Shown here piece after piece: positions 48,684 through 58,605 of a stretch of DNA of 64,000 nucleotides. Both the position numbers and the translations under genes were made by a program. Position 1 is the stretch's first letter. Each line of letters begins with the position of its first letter. The notes below the pieces were generated by a model. That model saw only the letters and a program-made list of their open reading frames with translations, did no database searches and was not told the DNA's origin. The DNA comes from Breviolum minutum Mf 1.05b.01 (lineage: Eukaryota; Sar; Dinophyceae; Suessiales; Symbiodiniaceae), in assembly GCA_000507305.1 (NCBI GenBank), contig DF239337.1:161321-225320 (forward strand). The letters are read 5' to 3'.

Positions 48684-51600
48684 CTATCTTTCATGAGGGA
48701 AAACTGCATCTTCAAATGGGCGAAAATGTCTTTTAATGCAAGCTTTGTTGAAACCGTAATTTGGCAGTCTTGGGTGACTCTATAAAAATGGGTGGAGGGG
48801 GGGGGGGGCAGAACTCGGTATCCCGAAATACTGCTCTTGAATTCCGAACCCATTACCAACTGGTCCATCTTTTTCACAGTCACAACTCTTTTTGTGTAAA
48901 AATGAAGTTCATGCATAGCTGCAATGCAGGCATAACTGCATGTCAAAGAATCAATAGCAAGTTTTGTTAAAAACGTCCATTTTTAGGTTGTCCTTGAAAA
49001 CTTACTGAAAAAGATCCTCTAGAAAGGAATGGCGGCTTTTTGCCCTGTGAGATGACCCAACAATAGAATCATAATTTCAAATGTTCCAATTCTTCCCGCA
49101 AGGCCGTAGCATTCCCAAAGTAGTAGAGTATCAAGTATCAAATCCAATCAGTGACACCTATTTCAAGTGGGGAAGTCTCAGCAATCTTTTGTGTCCCAAA
49201 AATTGAAATGGTCCTCAAACAAAATGAAGGCCAATTTCCAGTTTTCAAGCTCCCCAATCTGTGTTAACATTGTCAAAAGTTGTGTCGCTGTGTTTTTATT
49301 CCACCTTGTCTTTGCTTCAAAACTGGATCACTTGGCACCTGCTGTGGAGGTGCTGAAACTCGTGCCTGGAAAGGCTGCGATGATGGTCGCATGGGAATAG
49401 CTGCGGGAAAAGGATTGGTTGGCTATGTTCGCTGCTTGGATGCTTGGTAGTACAACATTACACTCCTGAAGTTTCACAGTTTGCCCCTCAAAACAGGCCT
49501 GTCTCCCCAAAAGGAAAGGAGATCGTCTTCCAACCATCATCTTTCAGGGGGCGTGTTGAACTCCAGGGAAGTTAGATATCCAAATTTAGATATCGACTTG
49601 CATGGATGTGCAGTGGAACATGGATGGAACCATATTCCCATTGAGGTGAATGAAATCATTCTTTGAGGAGCGCTGAAACAGTGAACATATGGAAAAAAAA
49701 AGTACTGTTGATGGAAGGAATCCCGCACCACCTGGAATTAAATAAAGGGGTATACGGTATACTACCTATCAACTGGTTAGCCGGATTTCTTCCACCAACA
49801 GTATCTCCCATGATACAAAGCTGAATTGGTCTATAAACAATGAACGAGGGTGCTTGAACTGCTCCAATGCTCTCATATTGTTTCATAACCCTGCAGCCAC
49901 GTGCAGGGATTTGTTAACTTAATTAACTTAATAGACGGTCAGTGGTTTTTGTTGAGCCTCCCTCCCGACCGGATTTTTGGGAAATCAGCTATATACCAAC
50001 CTCATTATTCCCATGCCATATCATCCAAACTTGTCAAAAGGTGATTGGATCTCGAGTTGTAGCCATTCCATCAAACCCCTGAAACAACCTATTACCAAAA
50101 AAAACATGAAACAAACCCGAGAAAAACACACCGGAATCCTCCAAGAACATCAAAATGCTCAGAAAGTTCCTTGCCTTCTTGGGTCTTGCCATGCCACAAG
50201 AGCGACAAAAGATGCTGTCAGCGAAAGGAGTTTCACCTCGAGTCAATGCCAATCGAGAGTCACCTATGCCCAGTGGCAGGTGCTGCCTTAATATATTATT
50301 TCTTGTCGGTGGTGGAAAGGTGGTATTGGGGAGGTTTCTGCATCGGCATTTTTTCCATGACTGAAAGGTAGCTCAACCCACTTTTACCTTGGAGTCCCTT
50401 CTGGTGGAAACAAATGGCAAAACCTGCCTGGTAAAACGTGCGAGGTAACCTGCAAAACCTTCCGAACTTCCTACAAAGCAGCTTGGCTAGCTGGTGTTTC
50501 CCCCACCCATTTGAAACAAACATATGTTCATATATTTTCTATATTCATCAAATAATATTTGGAATCATTTCCCCAATGTTTGAAAATAAAATGCAAATAT
50601 ATATGAAAACCACCACCAAAAAACAATTGTTCTTTTTTTTTAACCCTTGAGGTCATACAAGTGTTACCGGAAGGGTGATGCATCCAAGGGTCAGTTTCGG
50701 CAACTGTTCTCATCCAACACCTGGATGACGTGCAGCAAAACTGGGATAAACTGGAATGGGGGCCGGTTGATGACCCACAAAAAAATGTATATCAGGATAT
50801 TTCCCGGTGATTCACTATGAGAACGTGGATCGAAATAATTATTCACTACCAATAGCTGGGTGCATTACTAAGTATATAACCAAATGTGTAGTCTCTTGGG
50901 TACCCTAAGTTCGGTGTCCATGGTAGCATTTCATTGAGAAGGCTTTCTCTAAGTTCACAAAATGACTTTTCATTGCTTCCAACTCTTGGCAAATTGGAAG
51001 GAGCCACTTGCATGCCTCAATCAATCAGGATATTTACACCCCCGAAGTTTAACAGCTCGCCGCTGAAACGTCACCATCCCAAAAGGAAAGGACCGTCTTC
51101 CAACCCTCATTTTTTCGGGGGCTATGTAGTAAAGTTTAAGGGATGTAGATCGATATATTTCTAGTTGGTGGTTTCAACCCAGTTGAAAAATATTAGTCAA
51201 AATGGATCATTTCCCCAGGTTGGGGTGAAAATAAACAATACTTGAAACCACCACCTAGATTTAGCCATTTCACCCAACTGGTCTAGCCTGACCCTCCTGA
51301 TCCCGGTGGACAAAAATCGCTGTTTTTCCAAACATCCCCCCAAGTTGATTGGTGCATCCCCCAAGTTTGGCACACCCAACATATCTCAAACTTGACTTTT
51401 TGGCAAAGGAGATATTGAACAAGTCTGCATTCAAACCAGGTGCTGGTATGAAATTGTTGGCGTACAAACTGGCAACTGTGATCTGCAATTTTTTAACTGC
51501 AGATCCATCTATTATAAAGTTTAATGTTTAAATCCATACGCCATACACATTGCAACCATCTCTGTAAAGGGAGTGCAATTTTGGATGCTTGGAAGGCTAC

Positions 51601-54600
51601 TCCCCTTGGACAAACCCCTCGTCACTAGTTCCTGCTTGCTCCGGCCTTCTCAGCTGATACATTCTTATCACTAATGAACAAGATTATCAATTTGTAAGCA
51701 CCATCCAGTCTTGAAAATCTCTTGAGCGAGCGTATAATATTTCCTGTTGTGTCATGGCATCAGTTTTCATTAATCAAAACAAAAGCCTTGAGCACCCACA
51801 TCCAAAAACAAGAATCAGTTCATAGAGATGGAATACCACACAGGTTCTCTAAGGCCGCCCACATAACACCCGAGAGCCTTCTTTTCTGGCTGTGCCACTG
51901 GCGCAACCACAGCCGACACGGGCACAACCGGCATGGGCACAGTGCGTTGGGCGGGTTCGCTGGGTGTTGCCTGATGCAGCATTTTTTCTGGCCAGTGAAA
52001 CTAACACAAACGAAAGGGTCATCATAAACATGGTGAGGATGAAAGTCAAATCTTCTGTTTTCACAACTCAAAACCAGTTTGGATGGTGACATGCCCAAAG
52101 TCATGTGCGGCACTCAGCCTGCACAACAACCAGATTCAGCCCCCGACCATTCAAATGTCTATGATTCGAATAGTAAAATGGACATGAAAGAAACTTTTCC
52201 ATTGCCAATACAATTTTACTATGATTATACAAGTAGTTTGGGTGGAAAATAAACAAAAAAAACACATAACATCACATAACATAAAAGTCGTGACCATGCA
52301 CCCATCGTCCTTGGAGGTCATCGGTTCGCATCTTTCATAGATGAGATTCAACTGCACACAGTGCATTATGACCTTCCCTGAAGGTAAAAATAAGCCCTAA
52401 ATAGTGGTGCTTTGGAGAGGATGCGAACTCTTTTTTAGGTCAACAGGCCTATTTTCAGTGTCGAACTATTTAGCTTTAGGGAGTGTAAGGGGAAATCATT
52501 CTAAAATTACCTAAATCAATAGTACAGTAATTGATAGCTTCCATCGCTGTCATCACCATAAGCCTTCATGGTCTCAATCTCCATTGGTTGTGGCTCTGGG
52601 TTGGTTTCAACCTCGGGGGTGAATACTGCGTCGATGACAGTTGGGAGAGCACTGGCGAACTCTGTGATTCGAGGCTTTTGGTACTTGCAAGTTACTTTAT
52701 ACCCCGGAAGGTTAACATAGAACCTGAAAATGATGGTTTGGAAGATTATTTTCCTTTTCCAGGGGTGTATTCTCAGGTTCCATGTTAATCTTCCGGGGTG
52801 TAAGGAGTGGAAATTCCATACATTTCCCTATGCATACTTTTGAACTGTCAGGTGCCTACAAAAAATGAGATGACACACACAAATTTTGAAGGTTGCCTTG
52901 ACACATTGCGGAAGCAAAAAGTAGAAGCATCATCAAAAATCAGGGATTGTTTCTATGTCAAACGAACTCATTCCTGCCCCAAACAACTGTACAAAAATAT
53001 CACGGGAGCTGGTTTGCATGTTGAAGAACAAACCAAAAATATATGGAACAAAACAAGGATTCCACTTTTTTCTGGAAGTGAAAAAGAAGTAGATTTGCCA
53101 CGGAGAAGTCCTTGTCTTAGTCTACTATGGTCTACTAACGTCATAAAAAATCCCAGCCCTTCACGGACTTGAGTTGTGTCATCCGCTTTTCGGTGATTCC
53201 TGGATGATCCTGACGTGTTTTTGGCAAAACTATTTTGGGATCAGAAGGTTAGTTCTAGATGATTGTGCTGTATATCATCATGTATCATGACTTGTTTGAG
53301 TACTGTACACTCCATATCTGCCGAAATTGTTCCTTGGATTTAAATGGCTGTCTTCCGATGGTGGCTCTCCAAGATGACTTCAATCAAGATAACCTCAAAG
53401 TACCTCCATAAAAATCGGTTTGCTATATGTCCACCACAAACATTACCAAAAACATCTTGGTTGCAAGCATTCTAAGCCCATGGGGTGATGTTTCAAAAAA
53501 ATCCAAAGGACCAAATAGCAAACCATGATATGATAAACCTCCCTTCCCTACCCCATCTGCCCCAGCCTTTAATTTAGGTCCATTTAGGTATTGACATTCT
53601 CTACCTCCTGCTCCACCAGCCCATAAAACATTCCAGAAAATCAAGCAATTCACCTGTTCTTTCAGCATCTAACCAACTTGTGATGAAATCATGTTCAACA
53701 CCTTCACAACACCAAATAGAGATCAAATATATATTTTGAAATCATTTCGAAACAGACTTCAAACACCCGACCCAACAACTATAGTAACTGGAGATTTAGA
53801 GAATGATAAAAGATCAACAAAAATGACCCACACATACCCACACTCATGTGTGTCTACAAATGTTATAAGGATGTTTCAATAATATCTATGTATATAATAT
53901 CTATATATAAATATATATCTAAAGAAATTACACATAAAGAAATACATAATAATAATAATTTGTAACCATACTCCTCTCTCCCAAAACAAAAGCTCCAAAC
54001 ATTTCAAGTCCAGGCACTTTGATTTCTGCAACTTTGATTTCCTCCTTTGTCGCCTTCTCAGGCGTCTCTGTTTGCGCAGTGCTCTGGCTCTTCGGAGGCG
54101 TTGATGGACCTGATTTGACGACTCATTTGATGCGTGGCCATGTGGGTGTTTCCTTAAATGGTGGTACCCCCAAATCATCCATTTTAATAGGGGTTTTCCA
54201 TTATAAACCATCCAGTTTGGGGTACACCTAATTTTTGGAAACACCTATATGAACTAACAAAAACATCAGGGGACAAATGGTAATGGACACGTCAAGATCA
54301 TACTTACTAGGTAGTCCCCCTAAGTCACGGCATGCTACCAAAAGTCACGGCAGCACCATCGGCACGCAAGAAAACGAAAGTCACGGCAGCCACCAGAAGA
54401 CACAGCACCGGAGGCAAAACCCAATGGGCACACTACTTTCATGATGGGCAGCAAAGAAGCACAATGTGGCCGAATCCATGCGCACAGTGTGCTAAAAGCA
54501 AGATTGAGAAACAATCTGCAAACAAATTTGGAATGCAAAACTCAATGGGCACACTAGTTTCATGATGGGCAGCAAAGTATAACACAATGTGGCCGAAACC

Positions 54601-56618
54601 ATGGGCACAGTGTGCCGAAAGCATGATTTGAAGACAATCCGCATACACAGTTGAAATGCAAAACCCAATGAGCACACCACTTTCATGATAGGCGCCAAAA
54701 GCATGACTGAGAAAGAATCCACACACCAATTTGGAATGCAAAACCCAATGGGCACACTTCTTTCAGGATATGCGAAATAATGGTAGAATGTGGCCGAAAC
54801 ATTGTGCACACTGTGCCAAGAGCATGATTCAAAANCTAAAAACCCTGTAGGCACGCAACAAAAGAAACATCAACCAAAAATCTCAATCTTTCTGGATTAT
54901 AGCTTTATTAGTCCTTTATTGTATGAAAGCCCTGTAGGCACGCAGGATGCCACGACTTTACGTGGCCTGCTACGACTTGGGTCTAGTACCTAGTATATAC
55001 TAACAACGGATTTCATCCCATAAGAAAATGGAAAAAAACAGCAACTGTCACTTTCTGAAGTGGTTAAACAATAAAACGGAGAAACCCCGGATTCCAACCA
55101 CTTTCTCACCACCAATTTTATCCAACCAAGTCACCATTTTCAAGTAGTTGTGCCTTGGCTTTATTAACCAAGCCATTACATTCTTTCAACGTCTGCCTCG
55201 GCACATCGACGTAATCAATAGGTGGATTAGTCCATTGGTGGTTCAGAAATCCATCTTTCGGACCATGCTACTGATCTTATCCCTGCAACATGACAATGGA
55301 AAATCACAGTATTTAATAGGAGATACATCTTCAAATGGTTGGTTTTCCTTTGTCATGTTAGTTTTCCTGGGTGTATCTTATTCTTATGCATCGTGGTTGG
55401 CCGCATCATTGTTGCATCAACATGTACCAACATCATTTTAGACATACACAACCTCAAACCAAAAATACATACACAAACAATCATTGCCCATGCAGTAGCC
55501 AACAAGTCCAACAATTACCATTACTTAGATAAATACACCTGAAAATCACCTGTTTGAAAAGGAAAATCATCTTCCAAACGTTCATTGTTGGGCTCCATGT
55601 CATTTTTCAGGGGTGTACCCCCAAGAACCGCTGGAACCCACAAAGTTGTTGTTGACTCTCAAGTCTTCCGGGATTTTTTTCCGTAAAACACATCCGTTTC
55701 AATCACATCACTGCTGTAACGTGGTTGGTCCTATGATTCCAACAACATCCAACCGGCAAAAGGGCAGTCACTGACATCCACAACACAACTCCACGAGGCT
55801 ATAGGAGGATGATAAAATCTCCATTTTAAAAAACAGCCATTTTTGGTAATGCCAGGTTTTCCAGGTCACGAAGAAAACTGGTTGGTGGTTTTTCACCAAC
55901 CCATCTGAAAAATATGCTCGTCAAATTGGGTTCATCTTCCCCAATTTTCGGGGTGAACATAAAAAAATATTGGAAGTTTCACCACCTAGAAAACCATCCC
56001 CAAAAAAGGTCACCTGCAGAATTGCCAGTGCTGACCTTTTTTTTTTAATTTTTGGAGGCTCGTAAAGGGAGGGATCCCACGTTACATTCCCTCAAAAACT
56101 TGGCAAAAAAAATTCCTTGAACATATGTGAGTCACCAAAATCATCCTCTGCAAACATCCAAAGATCACTAGTTGGTTGGTTGACCCATTTGAAACATATT
56201 AATTAGTCAAATTGGATCATTTTCCCCAGGTAGGAGTGAAAATAAAATGTTTGAAACCACCACCTGGATCCATAAGGTAAACTCTAAAAATGATAAATCT
56301 GAATGGCATATCATTACCGATGATGAAAACAACACTTCATTTTACTGATGTTGAAAAGAGGTCAGAAGGTGCACCACTGCCATGAATGAAATTCGAAAAT
56401 TCGACTCCACTAAGTCTGCAACAACAAGCAATGACCATCAAGCTGTAACTTCTCCTCGGACCAGGATGAGAGATCATGGCCCTAATACATCAGCTTCAGC
56501 TCCTTAAAAATGAAATTCAAATTGGACCCTTCGAACGCAAAGAATGCCCTCCTCCCCCCCAAAAAAAAGGCATTGAAAACAACCATCATCACCGTTTTTC
56601 AGAGTCATGAATCAACAC

Positions 56619-56651
<33 letters not shown>

Positions 56652-58486
56652 AAAATGTAACCCCCAAGACATAGTCACCTTTCAAATAAAGTTCTTTAGG
56701 AACCACGACCACCTTGTGCTGGTGAAACCACGCCGAGCTGCGATTTCCGGCCGCGCTGCCAGATTCATCAAAGCGGTCTTCAATCCGCAGTTCTCCGCAG
56801 TAGTCAGGACCTGCTTGGAGGATCATCCCATTTAATAAGTGGTTGACAACCATGGTTAGTAAGTCCCCTACACCCCGGAAGATTAACGGCTGGAACCTAA
56901 AAATCACCCAATTGAAAAGGAAAATCATCTTCCAAACCATCATTTTCAGGTTCCATGTTAATCTTCCAGTGTGTAAGTGGGATGATCCTCCAAGTGGAGC
57001 ATTTCTCTAAGTGAATCCTGGATGATCCCTCATGAGGTTGAGGTGAACGAATAAGGGCTAGGTCGCTATCGAAACTTGGGGGTATTGGAATAGACGAAGG
57101 GTGAAACACACCACGGTGTGAAGCATCAGAGCTTCTGGATTTGGACCCCTCGCTCCACACATCTCCACAATCCGCTATGGTACTATAAACATCTATAAAC
57201 CAACCATCTATCTACAGCATACTCCCCTGAAAACTAACATGAGCGGCGTTGAAAACCTCGTGTGATTCTATTCTAATCACATGGTCTTTCGCCAAAACCT
57301 TTCGCCACTCTTTCGCGAAAATATTTTTCTTTTGCGGGGATGAATTCCACAAAAACCTCTTTCGCGAGCTTTCGCGGCGGACTTTGCCATTTAAATTTGA
57401 TGAAGGAATCGCAAGCTTTCATTACAGACCCAACATTAAACACGTGGGACTTGATTCATCTACCTGACAGACCCTAAGGTAGCAGTTTGTGAGGGAAGGG
57501 CTTGGTTTAGGTACCTTTCGCGAAGCTTTCGCCGCACTTTCGCGGATTTCGGGCGATATCTGATGCGGGGGGAACAACGTGTTAGTGTGCAAATTTGAAG
57601 ATGCATTTACACAACATAACATGTAATTTCATTTCACGACATATTACGTTGCTTTCGCGAGAGAACACTATCACAAACTCTTTCGCAAATCTTTCGCGGC
57701 CAGCATTTTAGCTTTCGCGGAGCCATCAAACATTAACTCCCTTACTACTCAATACATGAGTGGTTTTCGTCGCTGCTCACATGTCCCCTGAAAATCAATG
57801 GTTGGAAGATGTATTCCCTACTAAAATAGTCAATTTTTTTGGGACATGTTAGTTTTCAGGGCTGTATATTGAAGCATTTTTCCGGGGTCTGAGTATGGTT
57901 GGCGGCTGATTCCACGCCTCTTTACTGAGGTTGGATCCGTTGCCTTCACCTGCTGTATCCGTTGCCTGATACCAACCAACCAGTCACAGTTGAAGGCTTG
58001 GTGGATTTTTTTTTGTGGGTCGAAATTCCAAGGCAAAATGGATGTTTTTTTCCAGTTGAAAGATATATTCAGCTGAGTTGACCCCAAAAAAAAGATTGGG
58101 CTTCTTCACAGAAAATTTCATATATATTTCATGTAGTAGACTACTTTCGTTGAAAAAAATGTAAATGAACGGTCTAAGCGCAGTTCTGTTTGGACATGGG
58201 AACTTTCTTCAAATTTTGAAGCCTCAAATACTTCTGTCTTTGGAGCATCAGGGCTCGCAGCCTGCAGCAGGGTGGCAGGTAGCCGGAATTCAAGGGAACA
58301 AGGAAACATTGATTAATGTTTACAGATCTTATAGTAACATATAGTAACAATATGTAAATTTTGCTTGGTCCATTGTAATCATTGTAGGAGTTCAATACTT
58401 TCGAATTGAATCACCCACATAAATACTCTTGAATGTTCGGGTCTCTCCATGCAGGCCTAAGGAAAATGCCAAGGCAGTCCGGCCAT
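48684..58486 (-). CDS. long unidentified protein with Pro/Ala/Val-rich segment
   Basis: The family is not recognised. Exon 56810-56679 is firm (PDYCGELRIEDRFDESG, SSAWFHQHKVVVVPKELYLK) and follows an exon ending at 57001 (GSKSRSSDASHRGVFHPSS, ending HLEKC across the junction). Other probable exons: from 58261 (AASPDAPKTEVFEASKFEES, acceptor CTGCAG before G), about 57990-57875 (a basic frame and a second frame are both open), about 54120-54000 (KSQSTAQTETPEKATKEEIK then VAEIKVPGLEMFGAFVLG), about 52680-52530 (RITEFASALPTVIDAVFTPE), about 51975-51850 (RTVPMPVVPVSAVVAPVAQP), about 49445-49335 (SFSRSYSHATIIAAFPG) and about 48760-48684 (RPFEDAVFPHER then TAG). The start at 58486 (MAGLPWHF) is provisional because that ATG lies in the terminal repeat of a family E element. 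It may be more than one gene. Confidence 0.5.
49459..49570. mobile_element. family G element
   Basis: Arms are ACACTCCTGAAGTTTCACAG and CGTGTTGAACTCCAGG, with CCAAAAGGAAAGGAGATCGT inside. Confidence 0.75.
49703..49803. mobile_element. family B element
   Basis: Arms are TACTGTTGATGGAAGGAATC and GATTTCTTCCACCAACAGTA. It is intronic. Confidence 0.85.
51037..51148. mobile_element. family G element
   Basis: Arms are ACCCCCGAAGTTTAACAGC and GTAAAGTTTAAGGGATGTAG, with CCCAAAAGGAAAGGACCGTC inside. It ends 12 bp before a family A element. Confidence 0.75.
51161..51258. mobile_element. family A element, intact
   Basis: CTAGTTGGTGGTTTCAACCC and TTGAAACCACCACCTAG form near-perfect arms, with TTAGTCAAAATGGATCATTT inside. 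It is the cleanest A copy in the window. Confidence 0.9.
52700..52802. mobile_element. family C element close to a splice acceptor
   Basis: TACCCCGGAAGGTTAACATA and CCATGTTAATCTTCCGGGGT are the arms. On the transcribed strand it ends about 17 bp before the probable acceptor of the exon at 52680-52530. Confidence 0.85.
54143..54247. mobile_element. family F element
   Basis: GGTGTTTCC and GGAAACACC ends, then GTGGTACCCCC and GGGGTACAC, then CCATTTTAATAGGGGTTTTC. It lies at the edge of the exon at about 54120-54000. Confidence 0.8.
54305..54995. mobile_element. 691-bp inverted-repeat-bounded element holding a satellite
   Basis: TACTAGGTA then AAGTCACGGCATGC on the left matches, inverted, AAGTCGTAGCAGG and TACCTAGTA on the right. 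The interior is a tandem array (54414 to about 54835). A single N at 54835 marks an unresolved base inside the array. Reading frames through it come from the repeat, not genes. Confidence 0.75.
54414..54835. repeat. tandem satellite, about 121-bp unit, four copies
   Basis: GCAAAACCCAATGGGCACAC starts units at 54414, 54535, 54658 and 54738, spaced 121, 123 and 80 bp, so the third unit has lost about 40 bp. Shared interior: TTTCATGATGGGCAGCAAAG and AATGTGGCCGAA. Confidence 0.9.
55279..55375. mobile_element. family D element
   Basis: AACATGACAATGGAAAATCA and TTTGTCATGTTAGTTTTCCT are the arms, with GATACATCTTCAAATGGTTG inside. Confidence 0.8.
55536..55618. mobile_element. short family C/D-type element
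   Basis: ACACCTGAAAATCACCTG and CATGTCATTTTTCAGGGGTG are the ends, with GGAAAATCATCTTCCAAACG inside. It mixes features of C and D. Confidence 0.6.
55879..55989. mobile_element. family A element
   Basis: CTGGTTGGTGGTTTTTCACC and GTTTCACCACCTAG ends, with CGTCAAATTGGGTTCATC inside. Confidence 0.8.
56168..56267. mobile_element. family A element
   Basis: CTAGTTGGTTGGTTGACCC and TTGAAACCACCACCTGG ends, with TTAGTCAAATTGGATCATTT inside. Confidence 0.8.
56616..56649. repeat. CA dinucleotide microsatellite
   Basis: An uninterrupted run of about 16 CA units, in an intron just downstream (in transcription) of exon 56810-56679. A shorter CA run is at about 9042-9060. Confidence 0.9.
56811..57000 (-). 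mobile_element. intron with terminal inverted repeats close to its splice sites (introner candidate)
   Basis: The intron starts GCTCCACTTGGAGGATCATC (donor GC at 57000) and ends GGGATGATCCTCCAAGCAG before G (56810). The 16-bp arms CTTGGAGGATCATCCC and GGGATGATCCTCCAAG begin within about 7 bp of both splice sites. Phase is kept across the junction (codon split T/GT). A family C element (56869-56975) is nested inside. Confidence 0.75.
56869..56975. mobile_element. family C element nested in an inverted-repeat intron
   Basis: TACACCCCGGAAGATTAACG and CCATGTTAATCTTCCAGTG are the arms, with GGAAAATCATCTTCCAAACC inside. Confidence 0.85.
57223..57868. mobile_element. family D element split by a 537-bp insertion
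   Basis: CTCCCCTGAAAACTAACATG (57222-57241) continues at 57779 as ACATGTCCCCTGAAAATCAA and ends GACATGTTAGTTTTCAGGG. Rejoined, it matches the D copy at 24610-24714. Confidence 0.85.
57242..57778. mobile_element. 537-bp insertion with repeated CTTTCGC motif
   Basis: It is flanked by ACATG on both sides (57237-57241 and 57779-57783), a 5-bp target duplication. Ends are AGCGGCGTTGAAAACC and, inverted, AGCAGCGACGAAAACC. CTTTCGC occurs about twelve times, mostly as CTTTCGCG, all in one orientation. No transposase frame is present. The small open frames inside should not be read as exons. Confidence 0.85.
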
Positions 58487-58605
58487 AGAGGCCACGTTTA
58501 TGTGATATTTACCTGCATTTGGTCGATGATGTATGGTAAATCTATTGGTAAATATACGATACATGGACGCTATGGGCACTGAAATGTTGTCAACATCTTG
58601 TCAAC
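58482..58605 (-). promoter_or_regulatory. intergenic spacer occupied by a family E element
   Basis: The gap from the TGA (58606-58608) to the provisional ATG (58486) is 120 bp and is almost wholly a diverged E element (58482-58576): GGCCATAGAGGCCACG on one side, ATACATGGACGCTATGGGC on the other, with TTTACCTGCATTTGGTCGAT inside. Confidence 0.6.

Noticed and set aside
54335-54854. Several overlapping 65-120-residue minus frames
   Set aside because: They are periodic readings of the 121-bp satellite, whose unit length is not a multiple of three.
57422-57622. Minus frame with RESAAKASRK that looked like an exon
   Set aside because: It lies inside the 537-bp insertion bounded by ACATG duplications, so it is not part of the host gene.
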